Source: a virus
Length of the DNA stretch: 23,105 nt
Reading direction: 5' to 3' (one strand)
IMG/VR virus record: IMGVR_UViG_3300028608_000085
Location: 1 to 23,105 of that record
The translations under genes were made by a program, and so were the position numbers. The notes below the pieces were generated by a model. That model was not told the origin of the DNA. It worked only from the letters and a program-made list of their open reading frames with translations, and searched no databases. Positions within the stretch are counted from its first letter, which is position 1; every line of letters starts with the position of its first letter. This document shows, piece by piece, positions 8,739-15,142 of this stretch.

Positions 8739-9182
8739 TCACTGTTTGGCAAACTTGAATGGGGCGGGAGTGGTCAGTAGAGGTTCTGGCTTATCCCACA
8801 TACCTCTGTAGCCTCGGACTTGATACGAATAACCTGGCTTGAGCTCCAGGAGGAGACCGCTCAAGTCACCTCCAGCACACATTGCATTGTTCTTGATGCT
8901 TAGCTGCACTGGGCCTGGTGCGTGGTAGAGCCTGACGCTTTCCCCATGGGTGGTCTTCGCGGCAAGCTGTCCATCAACATAAATAGACATCCCTGCACCC
9001 AAACAACTCATAGCCCCCGCATCCTGTGTGAACACGATTCGGGCATCGTCAGGATTCTTTTGACGGCCGAAAGCATAAACCTCTGATGGCGATACCTGTT
9101 TGGCCCGGTCCGGCGAGATTTGAGTAGTCTCACAGCCTGTCATCATCAACGCCAGAACGGCCATACATAGCACTTTTTGCAC
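8739..9182 (-). CDS. Secreted lipoprotein, DUF2846-like fold possible (probable moron)
   Basis: 147 residues from a GTG at 9182, preceded by GGGAGGG at 6 bases; an in-frame ATG at 9221 would add 13 residues but would break the signal peptide layout. The N-terminus MQKVLCMAVLALMMTGCETT is a classic lipoprotein signal peptide with lipobox MTGC, so Cys17 would be lipidated. Residue +2 is Glu, not Asp, which does not suggest inner-membrane retention. The mature part has a short beta-rich domain (MSIYVDGQLAAKTT, then LELKPGYSYQVRGYRG) recalling DUF2846/PEGA-type domains, with two further cysteines (AMSCLG, AMCAGG) that could form a disulfide. It is not a structural tail gene. Phage lipoproteins are often expressed from prophage and can block receptors, but no function is shown here. 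Confidence 0.78.
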   Translation of the reverse strand: MQKVLCMAVLALMMTGCETTQISPDRAKQVSPSEVYAFGRQKNPDDARIVFTQDAGAMSCLGAGMSIYVDGQLAAKTTHGESVRLYHAPGPVQLSIKNNAMCAGGDLSGLLLELKPGYSYQVRGYRGMWDKPEPLLTTPAPFKFAKQ

Positions 9183-9257
9183 ATTCAACCCTCCCTGTAG
9201 AAGGTGGCAATCTACCACCACTAAGGGAACAGCTAAAATACTAAAGCTCAGAAGGGG

Positions 9258-9524
9258 TCATCGCTGCCGCCCTGTCAGAGCCTGACGGAGCTTGGCCGCC
9301 ACCGTGTCCGGTTTCGGTCTCTCCTTCGGTCCAGCAGGCTTCCCGCCAAAAGGATTGGTCATCTGCGCCCATTCGATCCGGGCATCCATCGCCAAGAACA
9401 ATTCAGGGAGCGGAGTGCGCCAGGCGATATCTGGCGTCCAACCGAGCCAGCCCGTGGCCACCGCATACAGTCGGTCCACATAGCTGCCGTCCTCGACAGC
9501 GCTTACCCCTTCGTCGCTTGCGGC
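9258..9524 (-). CDS. Tail assembly chaperone, frameshift extension (T domain of G-T fusion)
   Basis: This frame is entered by a -1 shift at the GGGAAAG site at 9524-9530 and adds 88 residues (AASDEGVSAVEDGSYV, then DRLYAVATGWLGWTPDIAWR and onward) to the first 103 residues of the chaperone, for a fusion of about 191. The segment GWTPDIAWRTPLPELFLAMD is typical of the C-terminal part of phage tail chaperones that recruits tape measure and tube protein. There is no stop between the slip site and the stop at 9258. An in-frame GTG at 9479 could give a free 73-residue protein, but it has only a distant GAGG upstream. In lambda the equivalent product gpGT is needed for tail assembly; here this is inferred by analogy. 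Confidence 0.8.
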   Translation of the reverse strand, partial: AASDEGVSAVEDGSYVDRLYAVATGWLGWTPDIAWRTPLPELFLAMDARIEWAQMTNPFGGKPAGPKERPKPDTVAAKLRQALTGRQR

Positions 9525-9832
9525 TTTCCCTCGGGCTTACCTCGGGGGTTATAGAGGGCAGTCAGGTAGGCATTGAGAGCAATGGCCACATCCACAACGC
9601 CGACCTGCCATACGCTATCGGCAACTGAATCAGCGGCCTTGCCAGTGAGCCCGGCACCGGCGGCAATGATGACCGCACACCCGCTGACACTGAGCGAGTT
9701 GAGTGCTTGAGTAGCCCCACGTAACCCACCGAAGTGCGCCTCGATACTGCGTACCGCCGCAAGGGTAGGCACCAGTTCGTAATCTTCGCCGTCCAGTGTG
9801 ATCGTAGTGGAGCCGAACAGGGTTTTACTCAT
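9503..9832 (-). CDS. Tail assembly chaperone, short form (G-like)
   Basis: 109 residues starting MSKTLFGSTTITLDGEDYEL and ending GKPEGKPQATKG, located between the tail tube gene and the tape measure region. This is the standard place for the first tail chaperone, and the size, predicted helices (residues about 24-45 and 48-90) and lysine-rich tail suit that family. Six codons before the stop lies the heptamer G GGA AAG in the zero frame, so a fraction of ribosomes should shift -1 and make the longer fusion. The protein is not expected in virions; it would bind the tape measure and tube protein during assembly. Confidence 0.85.
   Translation of the reverse strand: MSKTLFGSTTITLDGEDYELVPTLAAVRSIEAHFGGLRGATQALNSLSVSGCAVIIAAGAGLTGKAADSVADSVWQVGVVDVAIALNAYLTALYNPRGKPEGKPQATKG
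9524..9530 (-). promoter_or_regulatory. Programmed -1 ribosomal frameshift slippery heptamer GGGAAAG
   Basis: Reading codons of the chaperone gene gives GAG GGA AAG, that is G_GGA_AAG, the X_XXY_YYZ form. It is identical to the lambda G-T slippery sequence. A -1 slip leads directly into the downstream open frame without a stop. It lies 19 bases upstream of the zero-frame stop. Confidence 0.85.
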
Positions 9833-9850
9833 GGATCAGTTCCTTGAAAG

Positions 9851-9870
9851 GCTGGGGCCGAGGCCCCGCC
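9851..9870 (-). terminator. Hairpin between tail tube and chaperone genes (weak terminator or processing site)
   Basis: Minus-strand GGC-GGGGC-CTCG-GCCCC-A-GCC forms a stem of 5 plus 3 bp with one bulged base, followed by TTTC only. It fills the 40-base gap after the tube protein stop. The short T run makes full termination unlikely. It may protect the abundant tube mRNA 3' end or lower downstream expression. Confidence 0.5.
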
Positions 9871-9872
9871 GA

Positions 9873-10361
9873 TTACGTCGGGAGGATTTCGAGGATGTCG
9901 GAGTTGATGCCGATCGTGACGTTACGGCGAACCACGTTGTCAGCGGCGCCGGGAGCGACGGTGTTGTTCATGACCTTGCCGCGCATGTAGAACGTAGTTG
10001 GCAAAATAGCTGGGGTTGCATCAGGATCGCCATCGTTCAGGGTGACTTTGATGTTGTAGTCACCCTTGCTGCGATCCTTGTGGGCAACCTTCAAAGCGGC
10101 TTGACCGGCGTCGCCATTGTCCAGGCCAACGGTCAGCGTCAGGTCGCCGGCATCGGCAGTGCCTTTGTACTTGCGTACTCGCCCATCGCGCAGGGAAGTG
10201 AAATTCACAGAACTGAAGGTGTCGCCGAATTCGCCGAGGTCTTCGATCTCGCCGACCTCGACATAAACGTCTGCCTTGTAAAGCGCTTCGGTGTCTGCGC
10301 CGGACTTCGTACCGATTGAGAATCGGCAGCCGGCGGCTGTATTAAGGTTGTCATCGGCCAT
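9873..10361 (-). CDS. Major tail tube protein
   Basis: 162 residues starting MADDNLNTAAGCRFSIGTKS; the ATG at 10361 has GGAGG 8 bases upstream, a strong site suiting an abundant structural protein. The sequence is beta-rich with conserved-looking strands (FSSVNFTSLRDGRVRKYKGT, DLTLTVGLDN, YNIKVTLNDG, TTFYMRGKVMNN, VVRRNVTIGINSDILEI), the pattern of siphovirus tube proteins of the lambda gpV type that polymerise as stacked hexamers. Location between the tail-terminator-like gene and the tail chaperone agrees. No Ig-like extra domain is present, so this is a minimal tube subunit. The gene is followed by a GC-rich hairpin. Confidence 0.88.
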   Translation of the reverse strand: MADDNLNTAAGCRFSIGTKSGADTEALYKADVYVEVGEIEDLGEFGDTFSSVNFTSLRDGRVRKYKGTADAGDLTLTVGLDNGDAGQAALKVAHKDRSKGDYNIKVTLNDGDPDATPAILPTTFYMRGKVMNNTVAPGAADNVVRRNVTIGINSDILEILPT

Positions 10362-10416
10362 GGGGGTTCCTCCAAAGGCACATTGGATAAAGCCGGGGGG
10401 CGGCTGGTGTGTGGAT

Positions 10417-10803
10417 TTAGTGGGTGGTGATTACGCGGACAACGATCGAGCCCTGGTAGGTGACGCCATCGGCGTCACGCTGGGCATCAGCTTGCTCAAC
10501 CCTGACGGATACAGCTCGCCCCACCGCCAGTGGCAGCCGGCGCTCGTCTAACGCGGCAACGATCTCGCCGTTGATACGTTTCACTTCGCTCTGGCCATGG
10601 GCGGCCGACCATACCGATAGATAGATCAACCGAGTTTCACGCCTGCGACCAGAAAGCGGCCGAATGTTTGCTGAAACCTCCCGATCAATAGAGATGTAGG
10701 GCATTGCCGTGTTCAGGGGGGCACCGTCGTACACAGGGCACGAGACCTCAGACTGAAGCCGAAAGAACAAAGCCTCTTGTAGTGCTACAGATGGATCAGC
10801 CAT
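10417..10803 (-). CDS. Tail terminator / completion protein (DUF3168-like)
   Basis: 128 residues from the ATG at 10803 (MADPSVALQEALFFRLQ), preceded by GGGAG and overlapping the end of the gp10-like gene by 8 bases; a longer start at 10869 would overlap that gene much more and lacks support. The short N-terminal helix, the PVYDGAPLNTAMPYISID strand region and an RETRLIYLSVWSAAHGQSEV segment are characteristic of DUF3168 proteins, which cap the tail tube and join it to the head. The position just before the tube gene is the canonical one. Confidence 0.85.
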   Translation of the reverse strand: MADPSVALQEALFFRLQSEVSCPVYDGAPLNTAMPYISIDREVSANIRPLSGRRRETRLIYLSVWSAAHGQSEVKRINGEIVAALDERRLPLAVGRAVSVRVEQADAQRDADGVTYQGSIVVRVITTH

Positions 10804-11371
10804 TGTCGGCTCCCTTACTGGCTTTGCTGAGCGTCCTTGCCACCGCAGCACGAATGTTCGCCAGGACAAATTCCCGATTAACCGTCATCGCCGGTCGAAG
10901 CCAAGGATGCGCTGGCCGAGCGGGGATGTCCGGGTATTTGCCGTAGAACGCTTTACCGTCGCTTTTGTTTTTCGTGGGGCGCTGGTTGAGTGCGTTGCGC
11001 CGCCCTTTGAGTTTCGATTTATCGCGGTTGTTGGTGTGCTGGCCACCGACAGCATCCGCGTCGGCACGACGGTAAATCGTGCCGCTATAACCCTTGGTGC
11101 CGTACTCAATGAACCGAAGATAAAAGAAACGGCGCATGTCCCTTTTTCCACGAATACCAATCTGGGCATCCAGGCCGCTTTTGGAAACGAAAGTTTTCAA
11201 CGCCGAAGCGGCAGCGCCGGTGTCCTTCGGTATCAATTGCCGCATGGTGGTCAGGATCTGATCTGCTGACTGCTGCATCGCAGGAACAAGTTCGTTGTCC
11301 ATGGTCGAGTGGATGTTTCGCAACATGCGTCTCAGCTTGAAATCACCGGACATACGCGAGCGACGGGCCAT
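10796..11371 (-). CDS. Head-tail joining protein, HK97 gp10 family
   Basis: 191 residues from the ATG at 11371, which has AAGGAG 6 bases upstream; a GTG one codon earlier (11374) is too close to that site. The segment LIPKDTGAAASALKTFVSKS is the hallmark of gp10-type proteins, followed by YLRFIEYGTKGYSGTIYRR and the conserved C-terminal PARPAHPWLRPAMTVNREFV. This family acts at the head-tail interface or tail completion. A basic insert (NNRDKSKLKGRRNALNQRP) lies in the middle. The gene starts 3 bases after the stop of a 57-residue protein. Confidence 0.87.
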   Translation of the reverse strand: MARRSRMSGDFKLRRMLRNIHSTMDNELVPAMQQSADQILTTMRQLIPKDTGAAASALKTFVSKSGLDAQIGIRGKRDMRRFFYLRFIEYGTKGYSGTIYRRADADAVGGQHTNNRDKSKLKGRRNALNQRPTKNKSDGKAFYGKYPDIPARPAHPWLRPAMTVNREFVLANIRAAVARTLSKASKGADNG

Positions 11372-11374
11372 CAC

Positions 11375-11548
11375 CTACTCCTTCGGAGGTGTCGCCGGCT
11401 TGGATGCCGTCGCAATTTTTTCAGGGACACGCTCCGCGATGCCGCGAGCGATGAGGCTTTGACCAATCTCGTCTTCAACTTCGAACTCTGCACCCTCCTG
11501 CTGGTCACCCACAGCGCCAGAAAGGTTTCCCAAGGCACGTAGTTTCAT
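11375..11548 (-). CDS. Small conserved-type phage protein, 57 residues, unknown function
   Basis: Starts at the ATG at 11548 (MKLRALGNLSGAVGDQQEG), preceded by GAGGAGG at ideal spacing; the frame extends upstream but that part would overlap the head closure gene. The core is a small strand-loop-helix layout, with a valine-led FEVEDEIGQSLIARGIAERV and a disordered Lys/Pro tail. Similar small proteins are common between head closure and gp10 genes in HK97-like heads. The strong ribosome site argues it is made in quantity. No enzymatic motif is present. It resembles the N-terminus of the 110-residue protein encoded at 12435-12767. Confidence 0.72.
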   Translation of the reverse strand: MKLRALGNLSGAVGDQQEGAEFEVEDEIGQSLIARGIAERVPEKIATASKPATPPKE

Positions 11549-11558
11549 AAAAGCCTCC

Positions 11559-11879
11559 TCATGGATTAACGACGTTAGAGCACAGGAGCCGAAGCAATGA
11601 ATCCTTATTGTCCGGCAGCGCAGCCTCAATCAAGTAAGTGACGCTCGACCTGGAAAGGCGCCTGCCGGCGATAAGACTGGGTCGTGGCCGCACACGAAGT
11701 TCGGCAGTGACTACGGCATCCAGCCGCTCGGCCACAGCTTCCAAACGGCCGGAGGGCAGTACCACCTCTGCCCATGTGCCGCCGACATCCCGCCATGTGA
11801 CAACAAAGCCGCCAGAGCCATTCGGCGTGTTCACCGCTTCCTGAATCCTGAACCGGCGGCGCGCTGGACCTGATCGCAT
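11559..11879 (-). CDS. Head closure protein (phage head-tail joining family)
   Basis: 106 residues (MRSGPARRRFRIQEAVNTPN) of the SPP1 gp16 / HK97 gp7-like head closure type: a small beta-barrel with the motif GGFVVTWRDVGGTWAEVVLPSG and later ELRVRPRPSLIAGRRLSRSS, the usual signature of this family. It plugs the connector after DNA packaging. Its ATG begins one base after the stop of the connector gene, implying coupling. Size is normal for the family. Confidence 0.85.
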   Translation of the reverse strand: MRSGPARRRFRIQEAVNTPNGSGGFVVTWRDVGGTWAEVVLPSGRLEAVAERLDAVVTAELRVRPRPSLIAGRRLSRSSVTYLIEAALPDNKDSLLRLLCSNVVNP

Positions 11880-11880
11880 A

Positions 11881-12432
11881 TCAAAACCTCGGCGGCACAG
11901 TGATTTCGGCCAGAAGCGTGTCCAGAATCGAACCTGGGAGCTCCGTCAGAATGGTACCGATGACCAGCGTTTCTCGCCCCTCGAAGGCCGTGGCTGCGTG
12001 CATCAATAGCCAAGACCGCACCGCTGGGTATTGCTCAAGATCGAGCCCTGCGCGATATCGGATCAGCAGATCACCGGGAGGTCGCCCCTCGGGGAAGTAC
12101 AGAAAGCTTTCACGCTGACGAACGCGGAGGTGATGGGCGACGGTCAGCGCTTCTTCTGTGCCATCGGGGTAGATGCGACTGATTGAAATCACTTCCCGGG
12201 CCTGCCCCTGATCGAGAGCATGCCCCGAACCATAATGCTCGGGCCACTCATCTTCATACTCAGCCATGCGGATGGCTGCACCCGACCGCGACTCAGCCTG
12301 TCCGGTTACGCCAGGAATGATGATTTCCTCGATCAGTTCTGGCTGAAGGTCTTCGGGTTCCAGCCTGCACTGGTGAGCGACCTGGTCAAGCGTCAGCACC
12401 GGCTCGCCGATGTAGGCAATGCGCCGGGCCAC
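11881..12432 (-). CDS. Head-tail connector protein (HK97 gp6-like)
   Basis: 183 residues, GTG start at 12432, 2 bases after the stop of the preceding gene. The pattern LTLDQVAHQCRLEPEDLQPE near the N-terminus, an IIIPGVTGQAESRSGAAI helix, and a C-terminal half ending in EQYPAVRSWLLMHAATAFEG with LLAEITVPPRF match the HK97 gp6 / phage gp6-like connector family, which forms a ring below the portal. Its order relative to capsid, head closure and gp10-like genes is canonical. The C-terminal pair of helices with an arginine-rich strand (LLIRYRAGLDLEQYP) is intact. Confidence 0.85.
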   Translation of the reverse strand: MARRIAYIGEPVLTLDQVAHQCRLEPEDLQPELIEEIIIPGVTGQAESRSGAAIRMAEYEDEWPEHYGSGHALDQGQAREVISISRIYPDGTEEALTVAHHLRVRQRESFLYFPEGRPPGDLLIRYRAGLDLEQYPAVRSWLLMHAATAFEGRETLVIGTILTELPGSILDTLLAEITVPPRF

Positions 12433-12434
12433 GG

Positions 12435-12767
12435 CTAGGGTTTCTCTTCGTCGTCGACATCGCCATCAACCACGTTATCCGTGGTTTCGTTGCCCCCGGC
12501 GTCGTCGGTTATTGTTGTCGTTTCTGACGAATCGCCTGTCGTGTTGGTGGTCGCTGCTTTTCCACTAGCTTTCTGGCTATTCGACTTTTGCGCTGCAGCT
12601 CGACCGGCTTTCGCCGGCTTTCGTGCCGACTCGCCGTCAGCCTCATAAGCCTCCGCGAACCCCTTTGTTTTGAGGCCATCGGCAACTGCCTCATCAAACC
12701 CTGCCAACTCATCTGCCGAGTAACCCCGCCAGGCTTTGAGAAATCGCACTACAACTTTATCTGTCAT
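12435..12767 (-). CDS. Small protein with low-complexity acidic tail, unknown function
   Basis: 110 residues directly after the capsid gene. The first 45 residues form a compact motif (VVRFLKAWRGYSADELAGFD, then DGLKTKGFAEAYEAD), while residues about 46-110 are a Lys/Ala-rich segment followed by a Thr/Asn/Asp/Glu-rich, probably disordered, acidic tail ending VDGDVDDEEKP. The position suggests a capsid accessory or decoration-type protein, but no family is recognised. Start ATG 12767 has a TGAGG-like site upstream. Similar folded-head-plus-tail small proteins follow capsid genes in other HK97-like phages. Function unknown. Confidence 0.68.
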   Translation of the reverse strand: MTDKVVVRFLKAWRGYSADELAGFDEAVADGLKTKGFAEAYEADGESARKPAKAGRAAAQKSNSQKASGKAATTNTTGDSSETTTITDDAGGNETTDNVVDGDVDDEEKP

Positions 12768-12790
12768 CGTTTTTGCCTCAGATATGCGAA

Positions 12791-12808
12791 GCCCCGCCGG
12801 TGCGGGGC
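12791..12808 (-). terminator. GC-rich hairpin after the capsid gene (no T tract)
   Basis: Minus-strand GCCCCGC-ACCG-GCGGGGC is a perfect 7-bp stem with a 4-base loop, in the 48-base gap after the capsid stop. It is followed by TTCGC, not a T run, so it is more likely a partial terminator or an mRNA-protecting structure that raises capsid message stability relative to downstream genes. Confidence 0.55.
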
Positions 12809-12815
12809 AAATGGA

Positions 12816-14135
12816 TTACATGCCAGCGCCCCACTTGACGTTGACTGCAACAACGATGCACTCGACGTGACGCGGCCCAAAGTCGTGCTTGGCGATTACT
12901 TTGACCAGGGTCTGGTCACGCTGGAAGGCGCTGACCATGTTGCCGTCAGCGTCCTTGTACGAGGCTTCGCTACTGAAGGAGATCGTCAGGTCCATGTCTT
13001 CACCGATCATCATGTCGGCGAAGTTGACGAAGTAGAACTCCGTCTCGTCGCCACCGGCACCCAGGTTCACCGGGATCTGGTTGCTCAAGCCAACCGGGTA
13101 GCCCTTGAATAGCCCCTGTTCGATTTCGGGATAGGCTTTGTTGCCATTGCCGTCACGCAGCGATTGCAACCAGCGCAGCACGCGCGGATGCATCAGCCAG
13201 CCGCAGTCCTTCATCATCACGTTGGCCGTTTCCAGACGCAGCATCATGCCGCCGCAGAACAGATCGATCTTCTCCAGGGTGATCGTGTCAACAGCCGGGG
13301 CTGGCAGCACGTTGAATGGCTGTGCCCAGTAACGCATGCCCTTTGGAAGCGAGCCGCTACCATCCGAACGAATGAAGTGCAGGTCTTCCGAGAGCCCCAT
13401 GGAAACTGCCAGGTCGTTCACGACCACGTTGTCGACGCGTGGATTGATGCCGGCATTTGCGATCAGGTCGTTGGAGAGCGGCACAATGGCTGCGGCTTTT
13501 TTCGCCGACAGCTTGGTGTCCGCGAACGTCATACCCGTCACTGGGATATCGGTTTCGGTTCCGATGTAGGTGACGACTGTGTTCCCGGTGATCCGGGGCA
13601 TGGTCAAGTTACCGTTGTTCAACGGCAAGCTTCGGGTACCCATCTTGCGCACAACCGACATCGGGCGAAGCGCCTCGATGATCTCGGTCGAGAAATTCTG
13701 CGGAACCAAGACGCCGCCGGCACCCGGGGTGACGGTGCTTAATGCCATGGCCACTTCAGTCGGATAACCACCCTGCTGCGCCATCTGCGCAGCCTGATGC
13801 TGATTGCCCTGGGCAGCAGCGAGCAGGCGAACCATTTGGGCCATACGCACACCTGGTGCCAGCTTCGGCGCATGCGGGCCAGAGATGTGAGTCGGTGGGC
13901 TATTCAAGCCCTGCGCCGATTCATTGAGAGGAACCGCGCTGGCCGCAGCAATCCGTTCGGCCTGTTCTGCTCGACTAATCTTGTCGGTCAACGCATTGAA
14001 CTGCGATTCAAGGTCTGCGAACTGCGCGAGCTGTTCAGCCGAAAGGGTTTCGCCTTTCGATTCAAGCTGCGCCAGAGCCTGAATCGACTCGTTGAGCTTG
14101 GCGCGTTCGCTACGCATTTGAAGTACAAGGGACAT
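12816..14135 (-). CDS. Major capsid protein, HK97 fold, with N-terminal scaffold (delta) domain
   Basis: 439 residues. Residues about 1-65 are a charged coiled coil (RSERAKLNESIQALAQLESK) followed by a flexible linker, as in the delta/scaffold domain removed by the head protease. From about residue 135 the HK97-fold body begins (GAGGVLVPQNFSTEIIEALR), with the P-domain and A-domain regions recognisable (FADTKLSAKKAAAIVPLSND; WLMHPRVLRWLQSL; FYFVNFADMMIGEDMDLTIS). The ATG at 14135 has AGGAGG upstream, consistent with high expression, and starts 16 bases after an intrinsic terminator. The neighbouring S49 protease is the likely processing enzyme. The cleavage site cannot be placed from sequence alone. 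Whether HK97-type covalent cross-links form is unknown. Confidence 0.93.
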   Translation of the reverse strand: MSLVLQMRSERAKLNESIQALAQLESKGETLSAEQLAQFADLESQFNALTDKISRAEQAERIAAASAVPLNESAQGLNSPPTHISGPHAPKLAPGVRMAQMVRLLAAAQGNQHQAAQMAQQGGYPTEVAMALSTVTPGAGGVLVPQNFSTEIIEALRPMSVVRKMGTRSLPLNNGNLTMPRITGNTVVTYIGTETDIPVTGMTFADTKLSAKKAAAIVPLSNDLIANAGINPRVDNVVVNDLAVSMGLSEDLHFIRSDGSGSLPKGMRYWAQPFNVLPAPAVDTITLEKIDLFCGGMMLRLETANVMMKDCGWLMHPRVLRWLQSLRDGNGNKAYPEIEQGLFKGYPVGLSNQIPVNLGAGGDETEFYFVNFADMMIGEDMDLTISFSSEASYKDADGNMVSAFQRDQTLVKVIAKHDFGPRHVECIVVAVNVKWGAGM

Positions 14136-14151
14136 GGTGCCTCCTGGGCAT

Positions 14152-14176
14152 AAAAAAACCCGCTCAGGGCGGGTTT
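14152..14176 (-). terminator. Intrinsic terminator between head protease and capsid genes
   Basis: Minus-strand stem AACCCGC-CCTGA-GCGGGTT followed by a T run of up to 7. It lies in the 62-base gap between the protease stop and the capsid start, on the coding strand of the operon. It would separate capsid transcription from upstream genes unless polymerase is antiterminated. Confidence 0.85.
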
Positions 14177-14197
14177 CGACGACTGCCGCGAACGCGG

Positions 14198-15142
14198 TCA
14201 GATCTGGGTTTGAAGTTGCAGCGCTGCTGCTCGGACCGAAAGGCGGCCTTGCTGCCGGATCGCTCGGCTCTGGGCTACCGAGTTGGATAAATCATCGACG
14301 GCCTGTTGTGGGCTCTGCATGCGGTCGGCTAGGCCCGCTGCAATACCTGATTGCCCTCGGAACAAGCCAGCCTCAGTGGCAATAACCTGCTGCACCGAAA
14401 GCCCGCGGTAGTCGGCGATCGCATTGACGAAGAGCTGATAGCTCTCCTGGACGACGTCGTTGAGATACTTCAGAGACTGGTCACTCAGCGGCTCGTGGGG
14501 ACTTAAGTCGTTTTTGTGAGCACCGGCAAACACGGTGGTCACTTTGACGCCCATCCCCTCCTCTTGTTTGGATCGGTCCATGTGACTGGCGATGACACCG
14601 ATGGAGCCGACGCCACTGGTCTGGCTTACCACCAGTTCGCTACACGCCGCACCAATCAGGTAGCCGCCGCTGTAGGCCATGAAATTGACAATGCCGGTGA
14701 TGGGCTTCTGTTGGGCCATGGCGCGAATGTCCGCCGCCAGCTCGAACGCGCCGACGGCAGAACCGCCGGGGCTGTCGATGTCCAACACGATGCGCTCGAC
14801 CATCGGATCCGCAACGGCGTTGCGAATCTGAGCCCGCAACGTTTCATAGCTGGTCATCGTCTCGCACATGCTGACGTGGCTGCCGCGACTGACCAATACG
14901 CCGCTGACCGGAATCACTTCAATACCGGTGCGTGCAATGGCTGTGCGGCGTTCTTCTTCGCGCTGGGCGATGCGGTCAAGGCTATCATCGGACCAGAGAC
15001 CGGCGCCGGCCACGGCGCCGATGTTGACGATGTTCAAGCTCATGGCCTGGTTGGCCCATCGTACGCCGAGGTCCAACATGTCAGGCGTGACCAACAGCGG
15101 CTGATTGAACAGCAGGCTGGATGCCCGTAAGTAACTTTTCAT
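14198..15142 (-). CDS. S49 family (SppA-like) head maturation protease
   Basis: 314 residues. The protease core shows VLDIDSPGGSAVGAFELA (residues about 119-136), the nucleophile motif MAYSGGYLIGAA with Ser158, and GVGSIGVIASHMD. Lys210 in AHKNDLSP lies 52 residues after Ser158, the spacing seen in bacterial SppA, giving a Ser/Lys dyad. Such enzymes replace the S14/U35 prohead proteases in many HK97-like phages and trim the capsid scaffold domain. It overlaps the portal stop (ATGA), so portal, protease and capsid are made in order. The about 60-residue C-terminal extension (QSPQQAVDDLSNSVAQSRA) is helical and may target the protein to the procapsid. There is no signal peptide. Confidence 0.92.
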   Translation of the reverse strand: MKSYLRASSLLFNQPLLVTPDMLDLGVRWANQAMSLNIVNIGAVAGAGLWSDDSLDRIAQREEERRTAIARTGIEVIPVSGVLVSRGSHVSMCETMTSYETLRAQIRNAVADPMVERIVLDIDSPGGSAVGAFELAADIRAMAQQKPITGIVNFMAYSGGYLIGAACSELVVSQTSGVGSIGVIASHMDRSKQEEGMGVKVTTVFAGAHKNDLSPHEPLSDQSLKYLNDVVQESYQLFVNAIADYRGLSVQQVIATEAGLFRGQSGIAAGLADRMQSPQQAVDDLSNSVAQSRAIRQQGRLSVRAAALQLQTQI

